From NCBI GenBank assembly GCA_964007475.1, contig OZ023274.1:36727816-36791815 (forward strand): a stretch of DNA of 64,000 bases. Direction: 5' to 3'. Within the stretch, counting starts at the first letter, position 1. Each line of letters begins with the position of its first letter. The notes beneath the pieces are model-generated. The model worked only from the letters and a program-made list of their open reading frames with translations. It was not told where the DNA came from and did no database searches. The stretch is from Hybos culiciformis. Lineage: Eukaryota > Arthropoda > Insecta > Diptera > Hybotidae. Made by a program: the position numbers and the translations under genes. Below are positions 52,059-63,368 of the stretch, in pieces.

Positions 52059-53599
52059 CTAAAAGATAATATGAAATTTTTAACAATAATTAATAAGAAT
52101 AAATTGGTTCGAATCATCACCAATAATTTTTTTTTTTCGAGATGTGGATAGTTATACTTCAAAGCACCTAAATAAGAACTTGTTTGCTGGAAAAATAATG
52201 GGTTGGGGTCTAAATCCCGGAAGCCAAAATCCCGAATACAAAAGCCCGAAAAAAATCCCGGAAGATAAAATCCTGGAAGCTAAAATCCTGGAAAACAAAA
52301 CTCCGGAATCCAAAATCCCGGAAGGACAAATGCCATGAAACAAGAAAACCCCAGGGACAAAATCCCGGAAATTTTAATTTGGAAGAAAAAATTAACTGCG
52401 GGGCTTCAGGGATTTAAATCTCCTTTTTCGCAACCTAACCGATGGTTACGCGAGCCAAAGTCTTTTCGTGTGTCCCTGCGGGGCTTCAGGGATTAAAACC
52501 TCGTTTTTCGCAATATAACCCATGGCTACGCGGGCTAAAATTTTTTCGCGTGTCCCTGCGGGGCATCAGGGATTAAAACCTCCTTTTTCGCAACATAACC
52601 CATGGCTACGCGAGCCAAAGTCTTTTCGCGTGTGCCTGCGGGGCTTCAGATATTGACACGTCCTTTATCGCAACATAACCCGTAATGAGCCAAAGTCTTT
52701 TCGTGTGTCTTCAGGGATTAAAACCCTATTTTTATCGCAACATAGTCCATTGCTACAAGAGCTGAACTGTTCCTGCGGAGCTTTAGAGATTAAAACCTCC
52801 GGGATTACGTCTTTTCGGGACTTCCGGTTCCGGGACTTAGTGGTTTCGGGATTTTGACTTCCGGGATTTCGTCTTTCCGGGATTCTAACTTCCGGGATTT
52901 CAGAATCCGGGATTGTGATTTCCGGGATTTTGTAAACGGGAAAAAAAAATCCGGGATTTCGTCCCTCCGCGATTTGCGACTCCGGGTATTAGACCGGCTC
53001 CCAAAAATAATAATATAAAAATTAAGACGAGAGGTTCCTTTTTAGAAAAAAAAATTCTTTTTGGGTGTTGATAATATTTAAAGTTGTTTAATTGATCAAA
53101 GATGGTACAGTCTCATAAACATATATGTATATTTTTTATATAAGAAAGTGTAGTATTAAAGTTCTTTTCTTTAAAACAAACGAAATAAACTGCAAATAAA
53201 AAGTATACCATAATCTCTGATATGTTTTTCAAGTTTATCATTTTCTTCCTGGGAAGATATGCTTGCCAAATGCATTCCATGATAGCGACAATACTGTGTT
53301 GCTTTAAACCAATTAGCCTAAAAAGAAACCAATTTTAATATTTTATATTTTATATTACAAAAAGGTTGCGTTCCTAACTAGTAAAACAAAGGAAAAATTT
53401 GGATTATTATTGATGTTTTGATTGAAAAGCAATATTTAAATTTTAGCAAAGCATAAGTATGAAATGTTTAAATTAAAAATTTGGATCAACCTTCTTACCT
53501 TAAAGAAAATACCAAGATAATATCGTTTTTCACCTAACTTTGCTAATGGCATTGTCCATCTGTTTGCAAACTGTGAATCATCTACACAGTTTGGGCAAT
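51811..53599 (-). CDS. Secreted C-type lectin, three 3' exons of a gene whose 5' exon is not secured
   Basis: Three exons (53599-53499, 53317-53209, 52058-51811) join in phase across GT/AG introns and encode about 152 residues ending at a TAA stop. The product is a C-type lectin carbohydrate-recognition domain. Visible in order: an N-terminal CPNC cysteine pair, a KRYYLGIFF strand, ANWFKATQYC with the first framework cysteine, the HLASI helix region, FWTSG, the NWNAGEPNN loop with an EPN triplet, the second cysteine in ENC, LKWND with the WND calcium motif, the third cysteine in SPC and the last in FVC. In this family EPN plus WND normally means calcium-dependent binding of mannose-type sugars, so an intact secreted lectin is likely, with a role in recognition or in the extracellular matrix. 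The initiator ATG and signal peptide are missing, because the first exon must end in phase 1 further right. No frameshift or stop is seen in the three exons. Strongly conserved single lectins of insects, such as Drosophila schlaff/Clect27, are possible relatives, but I did not verify orthology. Confidence 0.93.
52200..53002. mobile_element. Foldback/Mutator-like element inside a lectin intron
   Basis: The ends GGGTTGGGGTCTAA and TTAGACCGGCTCCC are imperfect inverted complements, flanked by the exact 9-bp repeat AAAAATAAT (52191-52199 and 53003-53011). The left arm repeats AAAATCCCGGAAG-type units and the right arm repeats TTCCGGGATTT units in the opposite sense. Between them is an 80-bp tandem repeat. 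The element lies wholly within the intron 52059-53208 and leaves both splice sites intact. Open frames rich in Lys-Ile-Pro-Glu come from the repeat units. Confidence 0.9.
52396..52715 (+). repeat. 80-bp tandem repeat, four units plus degenerate remainder
   Basis: Units start at CTGCGGGGC on 52396, 52476, 52556 and 52636, an exact 80-bp period. Each reads through GGGATTAAAACCTCC, TTTTTCGCAACATAACCC, ATGGCTACGCGAGCC and AAAGTCTTTTCGCG. Shortened, diverged units continue to about 52800. It forms the GC-richer core of the intronic transposon. Confidence 0.92.
53209..53317 (-). CDS. C-type lectin, middle exon
   Basis: This 109-nt exon follows an acceptor TTTTTAG and ends at the donor TATG|GTATAC. 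It starts in phase 0 and ends with one base of a Gly codon completed by the next exon (G|GT). It encodes 36 residues: ANWFKATQYCRYHG, MHLASISSQEE and the ENDKLEKHIRDY helix. The Trp-x-x-Ala-x-x-Tyr-Cys and His-Leu-Ala-Ser-Ile signatures are the standard alpha-1/alpha-2 region of the C-type lectin fold. The following 1,150-bp intron holds an 803-bp transposon (52200-53002); without it the intron would be about 340 bp. Confidence 0.93.
53499..53599 (-). CDS. C-type lectin, N-terminal supported exon
   Basis: This 101-nt exon lies between an acceptor after TTTTTAG (AG at 53601-53600) and a donor AAG|GTAAGA (GT at 53498-53497). It opens with two bases of a split codon (xAT) and ends in phase 0. 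It encodes 33 full residues, from CPNCVDD through RWTMPLAKLG to KRYYLGIFFK. The CPNC pair suggests a long-form lectin domain with an extra N-terminal disulfide, and the YYLGIF segment is the first strand of the fold. It is separated from the next exon by a short 181-bp intron. A donor ending in G upstream would make the split residue Asp. Confidence 0.88.
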
Positions 53600-54955
53600 C
53601 TAAAAATAAAGTAAATGAAAGTAAAACAATTTTGATAACAATTAAGTATTTATTTAAAGTATAAAAAAAAAATCAAATTAATATTTATTTATTATTGATT
53701 AAAACAATATTATTATTGATGAAAACAAAAAAAAAACTTTCATTAACATAAATACATAATTATTTATTTTCTTCTATCTTTTTTATAAAACAGAGAAGTT
53801 CGGCTTCATAATTATACGAATTTTTAATTAAATATTCTAGAATGTGACCCGCTAATACGAACTTTTTATGTGAAGATTTAATTTATACGATATTCTATTC
53901 ATACATTTATTATTTAGCTTAAAGATTTCTGCTTATGTCATATTATTACTGTATAATAAAAAAAAAGAAGTATACTTGAATTAGGACATTACTCTCAAAT
54001 TCCTTTCACTTTGCTCATTTACATAAAGATAGGTATTATGTTTTTTCATTTTATGACTTAGTTATATATATATTGAGTATAATATATCTTGACAAGGCGT
54101 GATTCTAACTCAGTTCTAAGTCTAACTAAATTATGTGCTTGAAATAATGTTCTTTTCATAATATTTTTATTATAAGCTTAAATTTATAACTCTAAAACTA
54201 TTATAATTTTTTTACATTATTAAATCACTATTTTGTAAGTTATGAAAATTATAAAACACAAAGTTACATCCACTTTTGGTTAAAACATATTATAACCTCC
54301 AGAAACTATGGGTAGTATTATGGTATTAAAATAAAATATAAATTTGGCGCACTTTTTTCAATTTATAAGATCAATTTCTCTAACTAAACTTTTTTTAATT
54401 GCAAAATATTAACAAAAAACCTGAAGATCAGTTATTTTTTGCTTGTTTTACCTAAAGCCATTATCCAGTTTAAACAAATAACATGATCATCGTAAGCATT
54501 CTATTCTTGGATTAAGAATTATTTAAATTTTATTTTGATTTCATTATCAAGGTCGCTATAAAAAAAAGTTGTAGAATTTCATATCAAATGATCTAATTCT
54601 AGTCTATGTGAATAACATAAGAGTAACTATTTAGATTGTATATCTGATAGATAATCTGATACATAATTTTGTTTGTGTGTATAAACAACAAACAATTAAT
54701 CATAATTATCGCTAAGGAGAATCTAGTTTACGAAGGATCTTCATTGGATATTATAGAAATAAAAGTGAACAAAGAGAATTTATCTTATATGCGCAGTAAC
54801 CGAATTTTTGTATAAAATCAAATTATCGTTGCTTATATGCTACCAATGATTTTTGAAACCAAACAATCTCGATAAAAAGTAATAAAATACTGCAGGTTAC
54901 AGTCCCAGTTATACCTATTTATCGCAACGCATCTGCGACTACTGTTTCGCCGATC

Positions 54956-55082
54956 CTTGTGATGATATTCAAATTTTAAACATCAGGTACAAGTGAAAAA
55001 AGAAATTTGAGATACTCGTATAGTATCTCAAATTTCTTTTTTCACTCGTACCTCATGTTAAAAATTTGAATATCATCACAAG
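54956..55082. repeat. Long near-perfect hairpin, 61-nt arms, 5-nt loop
   Basis: Arms 54956-55016 and 55022-55082 pair with three mismatches in 61 positions around the loop CGTAT. The outer arm begins CTTGTGATGATATTC and the inner stem is AAATTTGAGATACT. No flanking target duplication or GC-rich tip is obvious. It is a palindromic MITE or a hairpin-RNA source; the sequence alone cannot decide. Confidence 0.88.
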
Positions 55083-57378
55083 TCGTACTCATATAGTATT
55101 TTTGTAGTAAAACACAAATTAATATCAAATATTAAGTTCTGGTTTTGGAAAGTGTATTAGGGTCGATTTTCTAGACATTTATCATTTGCCAATTGATGTT
55201 TTTGCCAATGTTATCGTAAAATCTTTTCTTGTTTATATATTTAGTAAGAAATTTCGTTTATTATATTTTAATGTGATGTTAAATTCTCAGCTCTGAAGAC
55301 TATTTAAAATATTTTCTATTTCTATATCTCGACCATCAACATAGTCTCAAAAGTTTTTTTTCTGAAACGTTGGATTTCATTATTTTTCTTAATTAACTAA
55401 GGCTAAAAAAGTTTTATCAACCTGTACGGAAAACTTTAAAAATTTTAACAAGTAGATACGGCCGTACCCCTCCGTATCCCTAAATACTTTATTCTGTGTT
55501 TTCCAACATTAAAAGTACAGTGTCACAATTATTGTAAAAATTACAAAACAGCGATAAATCATATTTAAAATTATTATTATGATCGAACGTAGAAATCTTA
55601 CGAAAATTAAATTTTTTATTTTCTTAAAATTCATTTAATACTAATTTTTGATTTACAGCGAAGGACAATATAATTTTTGAAAGATTTTTACAATCTTTAC
55701 AATTAGTAAACATAATTCGTCAAAATTTAAAATAATGCTTAATAAAAAGTAATATGAAATATTTCCATAAAATATCGAAATTATAATTTTCGCTTGTCAT
55801 TAAAATTAGCCTTTGCTTAAAAACCAATATTTAAATCAAATTAAACTTTTTTGTCTATATAAAGTTATAGGCTAAAATATAAAAGAAGATTATGGTTTTA
55901 ATGCTTTTTACAAGGTTGATTACATTAAAAATCAAAAATTAATTAATACATACAGTAAATATTTACAAGAATTCAAAGTAAAAATATTGAATCTCATTAA
56001 ACACAATAATGGAAAAATTGGTTAAGAAGCTCTGGGAATTTTTCGTTCACATCTTACAGAATATAATATTTTTAAAAATAAATTCATAAAGAAGTTCCAT
56101 TCTGAATAAATTTTATGCTTGACGATCAAGGTCGTATTATAAATATTTATATATAACTATAGTACTGACTATACTGCATTTAATTAATACATATATTATA
56201 TATTATACATAACATACGTACATATATAATATATTATATATAATTTGTTTTTTTTTCAATTTCCATTGAATAACATATTGCACAAAAAAAATTGCACCAT
56301 GACTATTTAGTGAAAACCTGAAATGAAGAGCGCATCGTCAGAACAAGTCTTTTAGATTGCGAAAGACTAAGAAGCATTGTTGTTAAAAAAATAAAATTCT
56401 GCTTGTAATTTGCAACTGTGATTGAATATGAAATTTTGCGTTGTTTAGAAAATTAAAGTATCAAGCGACATAATACGGGATTAGAAATTGGTGGAAAACT
56501 GAAATTAGTTTTAACTTAGTCATCGATTTTCACCTGTTTTTCAATTAGCCAAAGTGATTTTTTAATCAAAAGATACAACTATTGTATGAAATGTTCCAAT
56601 TATTAAGACGAAAATTACACTTTTTGCCGTGTGTGTCTAGTTTCAAAAATTCATAAAAGTTCATTGGATAGAGGATCTATATCTAGTAGACAATTTAGTA
56701 GAAAATGTTTGAGATATTGTGTACACGTACACTGAATATAATTGGTCTAGCTTGACAATCTACCTAGACGAGTGTCACTACACTGGTTACAGAATTTTAG
56801 CTAAATAAACCGATCGATATCGTAATACCTTGTAAGTTACAGATACAAAAGACTTATCGGTGTTTAGTAGGCATTAAAAAATTGTGCTGCCATCGTATGA
56901 TGTGAGTCGTTGAAAGGAAAAGTGGCTCATCGCAAAATTGCATAACGTTATGAATGCAAACATGAAAATTGTAAAAAGCACTATTGATACGTGGGTTAAC
57001 TGGTTTATGCATACACTTGGTATTTTTTAGGGAGAAAATTAAGTTTCTAAAGCTTTTTGAATTATGTGAGAAGTTAATTTATTATGCACTTCGCTTGTGC
57101 ATTTAAATTTTTTAAGTAATAAATTGTTTATATTAATTTTTTTCATTCATTGTCAATGTGCAACTTACATTATAAAAAAGTAAGTAGGTATAAATATTTC
57201 TTTAAAGCTTCTCCTGGCCTACATTAAAAGAAACGAAGAATCTTTGACAATATTTAAAAAAAAAAAATATGTATATATATATATATGTATATATATTTGC
57301 ATTTTATTAAAATTAAAAGTATTTATTTCTTGATTATGTAAATAATTTTAAAGATAATGGACAAACATTTTGTCTTAC

Positions 57379-57460
57379 CGATATGGAAACAGATAAAAAT
57401 TCTACAAGTCAGCAAAATATAATATTTCACTGTATTATATACGCCTATAACAGTCATCAT
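57379..57460 (-). other. Tentative first exon of the lectin gene
   Basis: On the minus strand an ATGATG at 57460-57455 opens a frame of 27 codons plus one base. It ends at a good donor, CG|GTAAGA (GT at 57378-57377). The phase (one base, G) is what the 53599 acceptor needs and would create Asp before CPNC. The encoded peptide has a hydrophobic stretch (YYILLTCRIFICF) but is not a textbook signal peptide. The implied intron is about 3.8 kb. It is only phase-compatible; the true exon may be elsewhere or outside the window. Confidence 0.15.
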
Positions 57461-59704
57461 TATAATACATTTGCAAATAAGCTCTAAGTATGTTTTTTTT
57501 TAAATTTTATATTGGGCAAGAGCATCATCGATATTTAAAATATGTAATCTCATTTTTAATATGCATAGTAAGTATATATGCAGCCAAACATTGTTAAAAA
57601 TTTTCAAAGAAACTCGAAGATTATCGTTTTAAAATATTTTGAAAAACATCATTATAGAACCCTTTAGTCAACAGACTAAATAATTCCGCTTTGGGTATAT
57701 AAATCACTTCTATAGATTTGACGTGCACTTACAGAATGGGATATGCAACTTTTCCAAAATTTTTCAAAAATCCCAAGCTATGTGTTGAAAACAGCTTCAA
57801 TATATCAAATTTATCCGTTCACAAGAACACAAGAGCAAAACAATTTGTATCGTTATGGTTATCTACTATATATATTGTAATCGTAATCCACGAACTTTTT
57901 ACAACAACAATGACTTATATAATATGCAAAACATTATTTTTACACGAGAGACCTGCAATAAATCCAAATATTGTCATAGAAAACATTTTTTTTTGAATTT
58001 AATTTTTGACGAAAAAATTATTTTCGAAACGTCTACTTTTTGGGCGCCCCTGAAATTAACCAGTAATTGAATGCGATTAAGGAAAGTGTCAAAAATCGCA
58101 TTAAGATTAAAAAAAAAATGCAACAATTTCCAACATGAAAAAAAACTTCAGTTTTAACTCGTTTTTTGCTCTTTAAACGAAGAAACCTATATTCGAACAA
58201 AAGTTACAACTATTAAATGCTACATGGTTATTGCTTTTTAAGGATATTTCTTTAAACGAAAAATAAAACAATTACAAATTTTATTGTGACCACATTATGA
58301 AATATCTTTACTACTAAATGTATAGTTTATTTAAATATACATACTTTCTTGAAGCAAGATGAAACGATTCGAATTTTTGATATTTTTCTCTCTTGTGGTC
58401 ACGTTTGGAAAAATCTTACTAGAGATTGTCTCTAAAAGCAAAAAAAAATATATATATGTATAAAAATATAAATAATTTTATTATCAAATAAAGGTTTTTT
58501 ATTACGTTTTTTTTAAAAAGTTTTCTAGATTTTTAAAATAATTTACATTTTTTTTTTTTGGCAAAATTTTTTTTAAAAGTACACAATATATTAAAAGTTT
58601 AATAAGTTACTATGTGGTCAATGTGGTCATATATTGTTTGAGAAATCTTTAAAATTTATTAAAAATTATATATGTGTTTTTTTTTTTTGTTGTTGACAAA
58701 TTTGAGAAGTCAACATCATAAAAATCTTGAAATAATAAAAAAAGCAATGAAGCATCAACAAAGTCAACATTAAAAATTTTTATGTCACTTATTTTTATTA
58801 CTTTATTTATTTATTATTTTTACCATTAAATTCATTTCATAAATATTAAAAAAAAAAAACAAAAAATTCTCAATGTTCTTCTTCATCTTGAAAATCCAGT
58901 CAAGTTGTTGACCAGACAAGTTATATTAAAATTTTTTTTTCTTTTTTAATTTCCAAAACGATCCCTTTTTATGAAAACCAGTACCTTTTCCAGTTTAAAA
59001 GCTCATCTTTTATTTTTAAAAAGTAGATATAATAATTCTTCTTCTTTCAATTAAATTGAAAAAAAAAACCAATTTATTTTTTTTGGTTATTAAAACTTTT
59101 TTACGCAAAAAAAATCAATTAAATGTTATTTCTTATATTTAAAAATGAAAGGAAATTAATTTAAGATGTCTTAGCGTCATGATTATTTTTTAATCTAAGA
59201 TATTTATTTAAGGTCATATGTAAGTGAAAGAAAAAAAAAGGTTTCCAAAATTAAATAATTTTAGCTTTTTTTCTAAGCATAGCACTATTGTTTTTTTCTA
59301 CAAAAAAAAAACGGCATTCAATCATAAATTACAACTATTAGTTTACAACTATGTAGGTATATGAATTATACTTGGTTATTGAATAAAAAAGTTCGTGGTT
59401 GTCGTTTTTTTTTTTTGTGTAATTTTTGACAAACATTTTAGAGCATTATCCAATATAATGTTAGTGACATATGTGTACAAAGTTTTTATATTATAATTTT
59501 GTAAAGAAAAGTGATTTATTGAAAAACTAGAAAATCTGACCCATCTTCAACCCAATATTTTAATCAATCAATGTATAGCGAATTTAACATCAATATCAAC
59601 CAGAGAATCTGAAGAGTAAATATAAATTGCTTTGAAGTTTTCCATTTCTACTAAACTCCACTAAAAAATTTTAATTCACAGAAACGCGATATTTTTTTTA
59701 GGAG

Positions 59705-61479
59705 TAAACACAATTGGGGCGACAACGACGGCGACAACGACGACTACAACGACAACGACAGCGATATCACTCGAGTGAACCATCACCAAACTAAGATAAT
59801 CAGCCGTGTAGTTGAAAAGTAAACAAAACTTTTCGTAGGGATAATAAATAAAAAATTCCCACTAGTTTTCAAATTTTTGTTCGCTTTGTTGGTCGGTAGT
59901 AATTTTTTTCGCCATTTTTAGTTATGTTTTAAACATTAAAAATAAATTTAAATTCAATAATAATGAAGATAAATTAATAAAAAATAAGTTTTTTATTAGT
60001 TTATTAAAAAAAAAAAATTTTAAATGTCCAAAAAAAATAAAAATCCTTCCTAGGACAATTTTTTTCTTAACTACAGATTACAGGTGGATTTTTACTTGTT
60101 GTTTTTTTAGAAAAATGGAATGAAAATATTTAATTTTAATTTACCTATTTTCATAAATAAATTAAAAATGATTTTAAAAAAATGATTGAAATTTTGAAAT
60201 AAAAAAATTATCAAAAAAAAAAATTATTGTGCTATAATCAAAACATTTTTTTTAAGTGGATTTTAGAGTATTTTTTTTAATGAAAATAATTTTCAATGGA
60301 AATTTTTAATAAAAATATATTCATAAAGTGAAGTAAAATTTAAAATTATTTTCAATAAATAAATAAAAAATATAATTTCAAATACAAAATATAAAAAAAA
60401 AACTTTTTTTTTGTACAGATAGAAGGTACCGAGATACCTACATAAGTAGGTGGGTCCCCAGGTAGAAAAACAGCCACGTAAATGCACAAGTTCGATTTGT
60501 CCGAAACTTGGTGAGAGAGTAGGGGGGTTCTCAAACCCTTATATCCCGGAAGGTATCTACCGGTAAGATTTCGTTTCAGGGATATGCATCCCTAAAGTTT
60601 TCATATGTTAGGTAGATATATACCTACTTGTTTTGTAGTAGCCACAATATGTAGTTTTTAAATAAAAAGTTGTCATTGTAAATGGAAGACGGCAGCCGCC
60701 TCTTCCAACCCCCTTAAGAATTTTATGTTTCGCGATTGGCATATCGTTATTAGGTATTTTTAATGTACCCGATCTAGTATGTATATATGTACGTGTACCT
60801 ACCAACCTGATATATAAAAACTTTGGAGGGTCAGATCGTGGTCATATCTCTGAAATGGGAGCTTCTAGCTGAAAAATGTACCTACCTAGACGTAGACCCT
60901 AGAAATTATGACAAAAAAAAGTTTTACTTACTTTACCCGCAAAAAAAAAAATTATGGATTAAATTTTATCGATTTATGGAAATTTTCATTTAAACATATA
61001 CGATTTTTTTTCTTAAAAATTAATATTAATAATATAATAAATTGCATTCAATTATTAAATTATATTTTTTTGTTTTTAATCCCATTTTACAGATTAATCT
61101 TTAGGTTTTATATAGGAAATCTCATAGGGTTTCATACATTTGTTATGATTTTTATGCCTACGAGATGCTGTCTATGTATTGTTTTTTTTTTTAATAGGGG
61201 GCTTTTAATTTATGTTGGTATTGAGTGAACACAATTACGGCGACGGCGACGAAATAAATATACAGGAAAAAAGTAAACAAATAGAAAAATAAATAAAAAA
61301 ATATATGGTTGTCGTTGTCGCCTGGCGACAAAATAGAAAAATTTCTAATTTGTCGCCAGGCGACAATGTCGTTTGTCGCCGTCGTCTCAATTGTGTTCAT
61401 TCTCATACAAATATATGGTTTCTATTTTTTTTAATAGTCGCTATCGCTGTCGTTGTCGCTGTCGCCCCAATTGTGTTTA
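59705..61479. mobile_element. 1.8-kb TIR element with GGCGAC/GTCGCC-rich ends
   Basis: The left end TAAACACAATTGGGGCGACA is mirrored by GTCGCCCCAATTGTGTTTA on the right. Inside each end, (CGACAA)-type hexamers repeat for about 60 bp on the left and 40 bp on the right. The interior is AT-rich except for a stretch at about 60420-60900 with many ACCTAC/GTAGGT motifs. A TA flank is possible but the target duplication is uncertain. No transposase is seen; a 106-residue open frame is AT-rich noise. Confidence 0.78.
61226..61399. mobile_element. Nested MITE related to the surrounding element
   Basis: Its ends TGAACACAATTACGGCGACG and CGTCTCAATTGTGTTCA resemble the AACACAATT..GGCGAC ends of the 59705-61479 element. 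It is only 174 bp. Its centre contains two palindromes of the GTCGCC(T/A)GGCGAC type. It sits near the right end of the larger element, so a relative of the same family inserted there, or the right end was internally duplicated. Confidence 0.7.
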
Positions 61480-63368
61480 GTACTTTTGTCTAGCCACATA
61501 TACAAAGTTCAACTGTTTCTGTAGTATTTTCTTTCAGCCAACTTAAATTTCTCGAAGTCTCTTGTTTTTTCTTGCCGAAGGCAATATGTTTCTCTTACCA
61601 TAGTAACAATTACATGTGAAAAAATTACTTTAGACTCAAAAATGATTTTTAGTCAACTAAACAGAACTATGTAATACATTAGTAAATTATAAATACTATT
61701 CCTATTCAGGTGATATGGAAATTTGACAAGAAATACATAATACTAAAGTATAATATACCAAAAGAAATTTAAAATTCGATTGTTAATAAGATTGTGTTAG
61801 CTAAAAAAAAATTTCTTTTTGGTTCTGAAATTCAAGCAACGATAATATTTTTTAAAAAATGAATTAAAATGTTCGCAGCAAACGGTTTGTTGAACCGAAA
61901 ACCTATGCAATTAATAAAACTATATAAAAATCAAATTAAGCATAATATACTTATATACTTTAATTTGAGGATTTTAAAAAGAAAGTATATACTTACTTTA
62001 AAACTAATAATGGATTGAAATTAAAAAAATTTCTTTAAAGGAATCTTGATATGTTGAAACTATTTATGTACCCAATGATATTACATTTTTGTGAAAATTT
62101 CTTTTAAATTTTGATATGTTTTTACAACATGTTTTCCATTTCCAAAGTTACATTTATATATGTATAACAAAATGAGTTTGTTTAAAGATGAAATGATGTA
62201 AAAGTACACTGAACAGATGTTTTAATTCATTTAACTTAAATTCTATGAGAAATATCTAATCAAAATGTGACATTTCCAATATGTATACAATTCGTTATTT
62301 AGGTATACACATATATATTTACGTACAAAGGTATTCCTGATTTTGGTTATTAATTTATTTAAACTATTTCTGATTGGGTTCATTCTAACTAAGGTCAAAA
62401 ATTTTAGTTAATTCTTATTATCTTAAAAAGACTAATAAAACTAAAATTATTCGTTTTTTATTTATAAAAAATATTTGACACATTATAAATAGTTTTAAAA
62501 TAATTTTATTGTTCTAAAGAGTTGTCGAAAATAATGTTTCGATGTCGAAATTTTATTGATTTATTTATTTTTATTTATTTATCAATCTAAAGGAAAATCC
62601 TTATTTTTTTCTCAGAATTTCATAAATTTAAAACATATCGTACACAGAAGATAAATTATAAAATATGGTATTTTAGTGACTTTTTCTAATCGAAATGATA
62701 AAGATTCTTCTTTTTTACAATTAAGTGCACTAAAATATATTTCATACTTAACATTGTTTCATAGATTTGTGCTTGTGTTGTGATAACATAGTATTATTTT
62801 AAAAGAACCATGCACCATGCACCGAACTTGATAATGAGAAACCAAATATTTGGATTTAGTTAATTCGACTGTAAAATTGTATATGTATATCCCATTTGAA
62901 GTCATTGACACATTTTTCGAAATAAATTTAATACGTACACCAAACTTATTTTAAATCAAATTCTTTAAATTTAAAGATGTAAAATTGGAAATATCACATT
63001 TTCATCACACATTCCTTTTATACATTTTTTATGTTTATTTTTAATAAATATATATAAATTTATACAGTGTTGCAATTGCAATATAAATAATGATCTGATT
63101 TCACATCAGATTACTTATTTAAATGTATAATAGTAATAGTACCAGTACTTAAATAAATGTCACTATACATTAATTATATTAATATGTGTGATAAATTTTG
63201 TGGTTATCATTCAAATATGCATATATATCTACATAATGTACTAAAAAAAACAAGTTAATTTAAAACAGAAAATTTGAAAATTTTAATGTAGAGTACCATT
63301 ATTAAGTTTTAGAAATAAATAAAAAATAATAAATAATATCTTATCGATTATGTAAATATATAATGTAT
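61480..63368. other. AT-rich noncoding stretch
   Basis: Nothing recognisable apart from homopolymer runs and TA-rich segments. Confidence 0.65.

Larger units (their letters stand above)
53600..59704. other. Region upstream of the supported lectin exons
   Basis: This is either intron or 5' flank of the lectin gene, depending on where exon 1 lies. It contains the hairpin at 54956-55082, TA-rich microsatellites (56150-56245 and 57270-57295) and the tentative exon at 57379-57460. No other coding signal was found. Open frames at 57718-58070 overlap and have no recognisable domain. Confidence 0.6.

Noticed and set aside
52144..52343. Open frames with repeated Lys-Ile-Pro-Glu or Ser-Gly-Ile units on both strands
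   Set aside because: They arise from the CCCGGAAG tandem units in the arm of the intronic transposon.
52396..52800. Regular repeats resembling a CRISPR array
   Set aside because: The units are contiguous 80-bp tandem repeats without unique spacers, inside a eukaryotic transposon.
54452..54500. Alternative upstream lectin exon reading ..VICLNWIMALG at a phase-1 donor
   Set aside because: The phase and donor fit, but the frame has no start codon before the hydrophobic part and a stop lies just upstream; the ATG-started frame there runs into a stop.
57718..58070. Two overlapping open frames of 92 and 71 residues
   Set aside because: They are AT-rich, lack recognisable domains or flanking splice signals, and are of a length expected by chance.
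60908..61228. 106-residue open frame, the longest in the window
   Set aside because: It is dominated by Phe, Ile, Lys and Asn from AT-rich DNA inside a TIR element and has no motif of a transposase.
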